From: Petrosia ficiformis
Lineage: Eukaryota; Porifera; Demospongiae; Haplosclerida; Petrosiidae
Direction of reading: 5' to 3'
Length of the DNA: 64,000 nt
NCBI GenBank assembly: GCA_947044365.1
Contig: OX345638.1
Span: 4,476,201 to 4,540,200, forward strand
Below, piece after piece: positions 49,401 through 61,400 of this stretch (the stretch's first letter is position 1; every line of letters begins with the position of its first letter). A program made the translations under genes and the position numbers. A model generated the notes under the pieces. The model was not told the DNA's origin. It was given only the letters and a program-made list of their open reading frames with translations, and ran no database searches.

Positions 49401-52400
49401 TAAGAGTCTCTAGTACAGGCCAATTTCTTATGCAGTCTGTTTTTTTCAGGATCAGTATGAATTCCAGCTTCTGAAATTATGTATCTGAGATACTTGAGGC
49501 TTTTTTTGAATAAAGAACACTTTGAAGGCTTGATTTTGAGCCCAGCCATTCGAAGTCGTGTGAAGTGCTCCTCAATGGTACTACTGTAGACAATGATGTC
49601 ATCTAAATAAACAAGACAAGTAGACCAATGTAAACCTCTTAATACCAATTCCATTAAAGATTGAAACGTACTTGGGGCATTGGTTAAGCCAAATGGCATC
49701 ACTTTAAATTGGAATAATCCAAATGGTGTTCAGAAGGCTGTTTTTTCTTGGTCAGCCTCATTGACTTCCACTTGCCAGTAACCACTGGTAAGGTCAATAG
49801 TAGAGAACCACTTTGCTCCCGAGAGGGCATCTAGAGTATCATCTAATCTTGGGAGCAGATATGCATCTCTTTGTGATGTTGAGACGCCTGTAATCAACAC
49901 AGAATCGTTGGCTCCCGTCCTTCTTTTTCACAAGTACGATTGGAGCCGACCAAGGACTAGATGAGGGTTCAATAATTCCTGGACTGGACATATCATCCAG
50001 CATTGATTTGACTAATTGCCTTTGGTGAAAAGGTAGACGCATGACTGGCTGTTTGCTTGGACTGGCATCACCTGTGTTGATGGTATGCTTCACAAGTCCT
50101 GTTCTCCCTAGATCGCTATTGTGAAGAGATATAATATCACTGAATTCTTCCACTAATTTTCTGAACACTAACCTTTCTGATGGAGGTAGACTACAATTAG
50201 CCTCCAATTGTCTAACAATCTCATCCAGCTTAGACTGATTAAGACTTCTGTGGTTGCAGGTAACACACTTCACTAACGTGTGAGAGAGGATTGAGTTGGC
50301 CAATCTTTTGATTCAGATGGACTGTTGTTGCCTCTAATGGTGGGTTCAGCACTCTAACTGTGATAGTTGTTTGTTGTGGTTGGACAGTGTAGATAGAGTG
50401 AGCAACGGCCTGATTCTGGCATTCCATGAATTCCTGTTTAGGTACTAGCATGTACATATGCTGGAATGAGAGGTGACAGAGGGTTCCCATTAGCTGTGAC
50501 AATTGGAGAGGTCGGTGCTTCTTCACAATGGTGGGTTCTCTGTCAGTTTTTTTCCAAACACTTTCGCTAACAATAATTACAGCAGAGCCAGTATCTACTA
50601 ACATTCTTACGGGTATGTTGAAGAGGAACCCTTGCACAGTAATAGTGGCGCTTCGGCTCACCATGTTAAGAGTTGGGTACACAGGCGAGGAACTCTTTCG
50701 GCTGCTTTTGCCCTGGATGCTGGCAGGGCACATTCGTTTGAGGTGTCCCTTCTTTCCACAGTTCCAACAAATGGGTGCATCTCTGTATTTTTGTTGCCAT
50801 ACACGTCTAGGAGCATAACCTCGGAAACTGTTTTGTTGCTCAAGGCAAGCCAATTCGTCACTCAACTTTGCAATTTGTTTTGAAAGATCCCTTAGTTGGA
50901 GAGCATTAACATAACTTTCTTCTTCACTTTCTTTTATGGGTGCTACCACAGGACGTTACAGTTGTTTTTGAGCTGCTTCAATGCGGCACTGATGTTGAGC
51001 TAATTCTACTGCAACATCGAGTGTTTTAGGCATCTCTTTCATTAAGATCAGCTGTACAGAAGGGGACTCTAGCCCTTGAATAAATTGGTTTCTGGCAACT
51101 TCGAGTCGATGCTCTGGGTTCCATTTTGATACGCTTTGTCCACTAGATACCGCAGTTCACCAGCAAAATCTGTCAGCATCTCCCCAGGTTTCTGCCTTCT
51201 GTTCTGGAGTTTGTATTGCCACTCCAGCTCATTTCCTTGTGGAGAAAACTGCCTTTCCAAAGATTGCTTGAGAACATCGTAGTCATCTGTCTCAATGAGT
51301 CCAAGCTGACCTACTACACGGAATGCAGATTCATCGAGAAGAGAAAGCAATTCTCTAGCTCTTTTCTCTCTTGGGACCTCAGCCTCCTCTAAGTATAGGT
51401 TGAACCTCCTCAACCACAGGGCAAAGTCATCACTTGAGGAGAACTTTGGTGGTGGTCGAACGCTGGCACGAACAACACGCTCAGTCATCCCACTTCTGAC
51501 ACCAGTGTTGCAAAGTTGAGATTAAAACTTATCATCAATTCAATACTGTAACTACACTAACTTATATACAGAATGATAGACAATAAATAGAGACAATTAT
51601 TGTAAAGGAAAAACAACTAGGGCCATGCAAACAATATATACAGAGCTAACAATGTTCAAGTCTTTGTCTCTGCATTGTAACAGTAGATACGAAATATAAT
51701 CTCTATATCCTGTGTTTTAGCATACACCACTATCTATTTGTGTAATCTATTATTCTAATAGTTTATGTTTTCTATTATTAATTTTCATACTTGTGTTTGT
51801 GTGGTTACACTATTTAATTTAGCATTGTAATGCTATTAATCAGTGTAGTAATGTTAGATGTAGTATATGCCTTTGTTTTGTGAGAATTGTTGTAGACATT
51901 TCTATTATATTAAATCAATTCTCTTAATGTACAATACAAGCTACTTATTTTGTCTTAATAATAGATAAAGTAGAGTATTAAACATAATGTACGTGTAATG
52001 TATGTAGTTAGGATAAAAGCTTATAGGTTCAGTTTACTAATTATAAATCAATTCTCTGTTTATCTATACATGTTAATTGTAATTTTATTCCTTACAACAA
52101 ATCTATCATGATAATCATTAAGTACAGATGTCATAACAAAGTAATATTAATTATACTTATTTTGTAATTTTAGGTGATGTTGTGGAAGAACCAAAGAAAC
52201 CAAATCAAACTGCACAAAGTAATTATATTATAAATATTATACATTATACACAACTACTAGAACTTAATGTATTAGTTATGTGATTCTTTCCCTTGACGAC
52301 TAATTTATTATTTATTTTAAACTCACAACATGATAATCTTCAAATAGTTAGTTTTATAATTGATATGTTGTATCAACTATTTATCTCACCTGATATTCAT

Positions 52401-55400
52401 TATTTAAATCTGATACTATACCTACTCTTTTTGTTTTGAATGAAATATTGTCAATATTTCAGCTTCGTAATTGTAAATAATTATTAAACTTCATTATATT
52501 ACCTATGATTATAGTTCTTTCTTTACCATGTTCATTAATATGCATTTTGATAAGTGTACCTTACACGCATACACATGCACACACAAATGACGTGAATGTA
52601 TTACTGAAAAAATTGTACAATATTAATTATCATTTTTTTCATCAACAAACGTCTTCACCAAACATGGTTAATTTAGTGTGATGTGTACTAATATTAATTA
52701 TCAAAAACATGTACAGCTTATATTTCCTTATTTTTTAACAGATGCAAACTCTATTGACACCAAAAAACAGAACAAACCACAACAAGGTATACTGACTACT
52801 GTTCATTGTTCCATTTCTTTGTTATGATTATTATATCTATAACAAACTTAAGTTAGAGTATTTAGATTTTCATATGAAATATAGCATCAAAATCTTGTCT
52901 TGATAATACCTAATGTATTAACTTGATGGCTTTAACTAAAAATGGTCCTTTCAGTGACTTCATTGTGCAGTATAAAGTTGAAGTTTGTTGCTAAAAAGAG
53001 GAAGCATCTGAGGAATCTTTGATAAAAATTTTGAAGCTATGCAAGAGCCTTTCAAATTTGTTTTGTCATGTCACTTTCACCATAAAATTCAATTATATTG
53101 TAATGAGAAAATTCAAACACTCGCTTTCTATTTCACAACAATGAACAATCATTCTGGTATATGCGGTTTTCTTAGAAGATCTTCTTTCTTACAAAGTGGG
53201 TTAGAATCATGAGCATTTTCAAATTGCAAGAATATAATGTATCTATAAAAGGTAATACCACTCCTGCACTGATTAAAATTTGTTATATGTCGTTAGTAAT
53301 CCACGAATTGACTTCGTTCTTCTCTGTCATAAAAGCTATCACACATTTCTCAGATGTGTCCTACATTTAGCTATACATCAGAGAAATTATTTCATTTTAT
53401 ATGCAGTATCGTATTCTTTACTTGATAACCTGACTAATTTTACAGGTGGATTCATCTAACAACCACGTTAACTGAGTGAATAGCTATAATAGTATTTGAT
53501 AATACCTTTTGATTAAAATGAAATAATATTTTCTAGCTATTTACAGTGATTGTGAAAAACGTTACCTCTGCATGCAAAAATAGTTTTACTTTTAGTCCAT
53601 TCGTCTCTTAATAATTCTGTGTTATAAAATTCAGTGGCAGATCTAGGGGGGTTTCTTTGGTTTCTGTGGAAACCCCCTTTCAATTTTTAAAATGCAAGTT
53701 TTGAAAAAATAAAAAGTTTTAAAAGTTCGTGTGCCACGCCCACCAGCATGTTATAATAACAAACAGTAGTAGGAGCATTGTAAAGATGATAAGTAGATAA
53801 CTAACTATATACCTACAATTATACTACATGTGTACTTCAGTTGTGATGTTGCTAGTCTGCAAAAGTCTGATGTAACTGAATCTGAATCAGATGATTGCCA
53901 ATATGCAATAACAGTAGTGGTCAAGACTGCAGTGAAGTCTGGTTTCTTCTCACACTCATAGATATATCTATGGTCTGGTTGTGGAATCTGATGCCTGTAT
54001 TTCATCAAACATTTAGTATAATAAATCATGATCGCTAGAGCTAAGTTATTAACTTATAGTAAGTTTGCATACCTTTCCTAACCGTTCCAATATGACATCA
54101 GGCTACTTAGCGCCCGAAGGAGCGAGTTATAATTGGGGAATTATTGGCCACACCCCTCATGAATAATTAATTAGCCAAAATTTTCGCCCCCTTCGCCCCA
54201 TTTTTTTTGAAACCTGCTTTTTCACTTTCTAGATCCGCTACTGAAATTGACCAATATTGTAGACTTATAACACAATTAAAGTTGTATATGGTTTGCTGTA
54301 TATTTACCTTCTATGGTTTAATAATTATAAAAATTCCTGTTTCAATACAGCTAATTAATTAATTTACTTTATCAAGAGCAACTTGATATTTATGTTAATT
54401 GTCACTCCATTTCAGTATCTTTTTTCTTTCAGCTTTTGCAGAAATATTGGAGAAAGCCAAAGCCGAAGGTTTTGTTACTGTCAAGTGGAGCAATTTTGCG
54501 ACTTTCGGCGCCTCTGGTGTTGGTAAAACGTCGTTACTAAATTTGCTGCTCAACAAACCACCAGTATCAGAGCATCACAGCACTGCAGCAGTAACGTCAC
54601 CAGAGATTTGCTTAGTGGATCAAACAGTGACCGAAATGGAAGGCAATCTTTTCCTGGCAGATGGAAGTGCGTTTTGGATATCTGCAGATCCCGAGCTGGT
54701 TAAAATCAAATTTGTTCAGGCCTTAAAGAAACGTGCCAATAATATACTTGTTCTCCACAAATGTCCACAACAACATGATGTCGAAATCCGTAATCCACAA
54801 GAGAGTTACGATGATCACGTTTCAACTGATAAAAAGCCATCAGAGACTGCAGCCACGAAGAAAAATCAGAAATCGTCACCTGCCCCATCTGAGGTAAATA
54901 AAGAATTGCTGCAATTGATTTCTGAAGTAGATGAGCCTGAACAAGTATATGAAGATCATTGGATCCATGGTGTTGACTCTGGTGGTCAGGCTGCCTTTCT
55001 TGATATTGCCCCAGCTCTTCTACGTTATCACTCTCTCAACTTGGTTCTTATCAGGCTTGATGAAAAGCTTGATGATCTGGCAAATTTTTTCTACTCCGTA
55101 CATGGTCAAAAGGTTGGTAAGGATGAGAAAAGGCAAATGACCACACTGCAGCTTACCAGAAGCTTTTTTCAATGCAAATCTCAGCTGCATCCACCTGTGC
55201 TTGAGGGTGTAGTGAATATGAAGCAGCAAGGAAAACCATGGTTTGTAGTACTTGGTACTCATTACGACAAATACAAAATGCTTCGAAAGAGTAACCAGCT
55301 CCAAGAAACCCTTGAAGAAAAGAACGAACGTCTTCGCATTGAGCTGAAAAGCTATGATGATGTTCGACATAATTTTCGTGGTAGTGAAATAATCTATCCC

Positions 55401-58400
55401 ATCAATACCATGAAAAGAACTGACAAGCAGCATGAAATCGCTCGTCAAATTCGAAAGTTTACAGCACAGTCGTATATCACTGCTGAAGTTCCTGCTAGAT
55501 GGTTCTTCTTCCAGTTAGAGCTAAAGTGTAAAGCTGCTGGTCGGAATATGATAAGTTTAGAAGAATGTCTTCAAATTGGGTTGTCAGTTGGAATGCAGGA
55601 GGATGAAGTGAAAGCCGCATTGCTGTATTTCCATAATCTCACACTCTTTTTATATTTTCCATCAATTCTACCTGATGTAATATTCCTCAATCCTCAAGCT
55701 CTATTTGATATGTTGTCTCGCTTGATTGCCATTTCTTATGAAGATTGTTCATATGATGGAAAATGCCTATACGATGTCGCCACCATAAGCAATCTCAGAG
55801 AAAATGGAATTTTCGAACGGAATGTTCTTGATACCTTGCAGTTTGGTGAGGAGGTTTTCACAGCTGACCATTTTCTGAAGCTAATGCAGGGCTTATTAAT
55901 TATCTCAGAGCTACCAAATGATATGAGATATTTCATTCCATGCGTTCTAAATATAACCGATCAGCCTTTTGAAGATGTTTCCGATGACGATGTTGAGCCA
56001 CTTCTTCTCACTTGGAAGAATGAGCTCATTCCTAATGGTCTCTTTACATCACTTGTAGTCTTCCTCTTAAGGCTTCGGTGTCAGACTCAGTTTCAGTTGG
56101 GTGAAGGTAGTTACCGTAATAAGATCGTATTGAGTTGTGAAGTGGTTGATGGTATCATGCAATTACTTGACCATGTCAAATGCATAGGTATACGTTATGT
56201 TGGTCCAAGACACAACTGCCCAGTAATCCGTGAAATTGTTCTCGATGGCATAGCATCGATTGTTAGGAAGTTCGATTGGAACATATCTATGGCCTCGGTA
56301 CAAGAAATGTTCCAGTGCAAGATCAAGAGATGTACTAATAAATCTTTCCATTTCTGTCGTCTAGATATAGACCGCGGTACACTCACGTGTAGGAAAACGG
56401 GTGTCAGCTCTAATGCTAATGATGTTAGTCACCTTTCTTGGTTTAATAGAAAAGGTAAGATATTTGTTTTTAATGTGAAGTCTAATCTTAAATTGTCTTA
56501 TTAGAGGAAATTTAATGCAACCATCTCACAGTATAATTGTAATGAATATTTACTTATCATAGGATCGATTATAATGAACAGTATGTTATTTAATAAAAGA
56601 TAATTATTATTTTAAAATCATTCTTCAAATATAACTATGTGTTACACACAATAATTATGTATATATGAATACTGATGTAGTGTTCATCACAATGGTATCG
56701 TGTTTGAGAAGTGGATTAAAAAATAGAGAATGGTGTTAGTTGCTTACATAATTACACTGCCGTGTCCCCCAGTACTGTTATACCAAAGTCAATTAACTTG
56801 AAATTTCTAGATAGAACTATGACTTATGATAATTATGCAGTGCGATCCAATCAAGATCATGGTTCTTCACTACAGCGACATCTTAATTATGCGAGCTAAG
56901 CATATATATACTTACCTAAATGCTTTGCTGATAAAACTCCAATTCTCATAGCTTTGAAGTAAACATTTCATGTTTATCAATAAAACAACAAACTGTGTTT
57001 AGATAATGGAACTCATATGTATTGATATCAATTCAGCTGGACATAATTAATAATAAAATTAATTTTTTTCAATTTTGCACAAACCTGGTGCTCACTTTTG
57101 TTTAGTAATTATATTTTTCTTCAATTTATTTTATAGCAAATCCAGAAACCGGATCTACTGAACTGCTGCCGCCTTATGCTTTTGATTTACTAAAAGGTTA
57201 GTGTGGACATTGAACCCACAATGATCAATTCTTGATATATTTTTATAACTTCACATTACATACATTTGAGCTAACATAAATAATAATTATTATTGAAATG
57301 TGTAAAATTAAACAGCTAAGCTAGACAGTTACAATTTCATTCCGAAATGGATGTTTTTCCTGGTTATTATCACTTAATTCTTAATTTAATTAATGCATAT
57401 ATTTTGCCAATTTTGATGGTTATATAATTACATGATAATACTATTATATATGATGGCAACAGTTTTGTGTTGTTAATTGCATATTTTTCATAATTATACA
57501 GCTCAAAAATTCAATTGTCAAATCATAGAATAATAATAATTAAATTGTGTTTATGCCAGATATAAGACTTGCTAGTTTTCAGCGGTTTATATGTACATAC
57601 CTCTTGGCCCTATAAAGTTTAGTTTAGATCCACACAAATCTCCTCCACAGCAGGGGTTATGTTATAGTTATAAAATACGCACATGGTCTATTATATTTTA
57701 TTTTATATGGGCATACGTTGCATATTATAGACAATTTCATTATAATTATTATGTAATTATATATAATTATTGCAAGCTACAGTAATTATATTTATTGTAT
57801 AATTATAATGTACTTTATATTGTTCTCTATAATTCTCTTTCCTAATGAACGTTAATCATGACAAAGTGTATAGACTTCACATATGATAACTATATACTTT
57901 ATTTTCTTTACATGCAGAGAAAGATCTCTTAGAAGTAACAATAGCAACTAATGATGTTTTAGACTGGTTTACACTAGGTTTACATCTGAAAGTAAACTAT
58001 GCAGAGCTTAAAACGATTGAGACTAACCACCGTGATAATCTGAAGCGCTGTCGACAAGAAATGTTGATGACATGGATTCGTTTGGGTAATGCCAGATGGG
58101 ATATACTGGTGAAAGTATTACAAGATGATGTACATGAGGTTGCAGTTGCTGAGAAAATTAAGAAAATGCAAGATACCACAAACAGTATGTTGTGCATGTA
58201 GTCAGAGGTGTAGCTAGCCTGAGAGTATGAGCGCCTGTATGTAATTGCCGAAGGCGTATAAACATTATTGAAAATTATCACTTATGAGGAGCGTGGTCAA
58301 TTATGTCAATTAACTACTAATCACAATTCTGAGCTGAAGTCAGCCACTTCAGCCATATGCTGGCTACGTCACTGCATGTAGTATGTTTGTTGCTATATTG

Positions 58401-61400
58401 TTATAATTTTTAACACTTTTCTGTTTTGAGTATCACTATCGTTAACAAATCAAGCCTTATTGTATCATAATCAAATTTAATAAACTGCCATGTGTGAGGG
58501 TATATAGCTGTATTGTTGAAAATGTATTAGCTAAAGCTGTGGTTGTATAATACCAAAGCATTTATTCATTGATCAATGTGGATCCAGTACCTAATTCAAA
58601 AATTAAAAGAATATTAATTTTCTCCTTCTAGTGGAATTTATTTCAAAACCTGTTGTTCCTGATGTAAAGGACACACTCTCTAAGAAACCAGAAGGTATAT
58701 CAATGAATCTCTTTTTTTTTTATATAGTGTGTCCACTATAGCATAACCGAGTCACCAAAATATCTGTGGAACATGTATTAGCCAACCTGATTCTGAAACA
58801 TAATTACTTTATATATAATATATTTTCATGTTATCATAGGGGTTTTTACAGTTGTTTGTAGCTTTCCTGCCTTACACTATTATTATTATTATTATTATTA
58901 CCATGATTATGATAATATTATTACTATTATTATTATGATTATATTATTATTGTAGAAAAGGTTGATGTAACTGATGCTCCTCCTGTTGCTGTGAAACAGC
59001 CTAATCATGGATTACTGGATGATGATAATACATCATCAGGCAAGTGACTGATAAAATTTAGGTGACGCCTAACCATTGTGCAGATTCAAGCCTACAAGTC
59101 GATGTGTTTCATGTCTGTGTTATAGCATTATTCATCAGCAACACATTAATTGCTTTAATTGTTATTTTAATTAACCATAATTATCATTATGATAGTGCGA
59201 AGTGCAGAAGGTATATCAATGAATCTCATTTTTTTATATAGTGTGTCCACTATAGTATAGCCTAGTCACTAAAATATCCTAGGAACATGTATTAGCCAAC
59301 CCTGATCCTGAAACATAATTACTTTATGTATGATATATTTTCATGTTATCATAGGGATTTCTACTGTTGTTTGTAGCTTTTCTGCCTTACACTATTATTA
59401 TTATTATTATTATTATTACTATTGTAGAAAAGGTTGATGTAACTGATGCTCCTCATGTTGCTGTGAAACAGCCTAATCATGGATTACTGGATGATGATAA
59501 TACATCATCAGGCAAGTGACTGATGAAATTTTGTTTCATGGTAATTAATTTATTTTGTACATTATATAGAACTCAGAGAGAGACACAAAGGTTCTCCTGA
59601 TAAGCCAAGGCCTTCCTCTACTACTACTAGTAAACCTACTAGTATTAACACAGTGTCAATTGTGATAATTGCTGTGATTTGTTTTCTGTTATGTATCATT
59701 CTTTTCTTATTATTAATAATTATTAATTTGACTACATTTTCGTTTTTAAGCATAAACTTGGAACGCTAAACTATTTTTATAGAACAATATTAATAATTCT
59801 TTGATATTATACTGCTGTGATGGAAAATTGTTGTATTTTTTAGTAACCTCAATTTATGATATCTCCCTAAATATGCTCACATACGTGGGTGTCTACAATC
59901 AGTGAACTGGAATACAGAACTCATGGATATTCGCTTTCATGGATAATGAGCGAAATTTAATTGTTGTCATAAAATTTATTGCAGTGTGTATGAAAACTGT
60001 CGTAATATATACATAGCAGAGAGAAATTAATGTTTTTAATAATCATTCAAATCCTCAAAAATGTTGCAGATTGTATTCGCGTCATGCTGCATTACTGGCT
60101 AAATAGAGGGAAAGCATCATGGAACACCCTAGTGGCTGCTGTAAAAAAAAACCTGTTATCAATTAATATGACCAGGATTGCTGAAATGATTGCCTTGAAC
60201 ACCATGGTAAGCATGTGTAGTGATAACAATGTCTAGCCACTATAGAATGAAGGTGTTCATAATTATTTTGTCATAATGAAATCATAAACCCTTCCCAATT
60301 CTACTAACTTATAATTATAATCAGTTTTAAAACAATACATGCCATGCAAATGATTCTCTATATACAGGCATGTAGATTCAAATCGTTTCAGCTTCTCTAT
60401 AGCTTGTAATCTTGATATACATATATATATCATTAATATTATTATAATCACTATGAATTTATCATTCTGATTAAATAACACCAAAAGGCTATAAACCATT
60501 AATCAAAAAATGATTTTGTTCTCTTAGTGAACCCTAGTGGCCAAATTTCTCAACATGTTGTTGAACATGACAATGATATACTATCAGAGACAACAGAAGG
60601 TAGTTCAATAAAATTATTAAGTTTAAGTTTTGTTTCAATGTTAATTATTAAGCTTAACCAATGTTGGTTTCCTTTCTTTATATGTTGTTTATGTATTGGA
60701 TTGAGACAAATATAAATTTGGAGTATTATTTATTAGATATTCAGCTGTATTTTCTAGACACTTCCTAGTGCATTGTTGTACAGTAAAATAATACTTAAAA
60801 TTAGTAAAAGGTCGTGGTATATTACTAGAAGTGATAGGAAAATATTCAATACATAATTATATCTATACATGTATATGGGTGGTCTTGTATTATTATTATG
60901 TGAATTTTTAAAACAAATTCTTTACTGTCTAAGACGAAACCACTATAACTTACAGAGTATGTGTAATATTTTTCCTAATAAAAGTACAGTGGTGCAGCCA
61001 AGGGTGAGCTCGCTGGGGCACATGTCCCTCCAGCAGCTGACTGCCCTAACCATTGTGTGGTTTCAAGCCTGCAAGTTAATGTGTTCATGTCTGTGTTATA
61101 GCATCGTACATCAGCAACACATTAATTGCTTTAATTGTTATTTTATTTAACATTACGCTAGTGCAAAGTGCATATATCAACACACCCCTCTGTTAATTAT
61201 TAATTAAGCTGCAAAACTTATCGCGTAATTTGCTCACTGTGGTGTACCCTACCATTGCAACTTATGCCACAGTTTGTCCATGTGTTATACTTGTTGCAAA
61301 ATGATATACTGATTATTGTGACAGAAGTAATGATTATAATCTACATAATACATTTCACCATGCATTTAGGTTTTGAAGATGTACAATTTGCTGAATCACA

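Larger units (their letters stand above)
47410..51682 (-). mobile_element. Ty3/Gypsy LTR retrotransposon 2
   Basis: LTRs at 47410-47588 and 51506-51682 begin TGTTGCAAAG and end GTAACA. They differ at about three bases and a 2 bp indel. Gag, protease, RT, RNase H and integrase blocks lie between on the minus strand, heavily broken. The primer site matches tRNA-Leu. The flanks ATAG and GTAG are at best a 4 bp duplication with one mismatch. Its proteins and LTRs differ from Gypsy 1, so it is a separate family. It lies in an intron, antisense to the host gene. Confidence 0.93.

Noticed and set aside
55020..55448. 142-codon minus-strand frame inside the GTPase exon
   Set aside because: Antisense shadow of the conserved Roc region on the plus strand.
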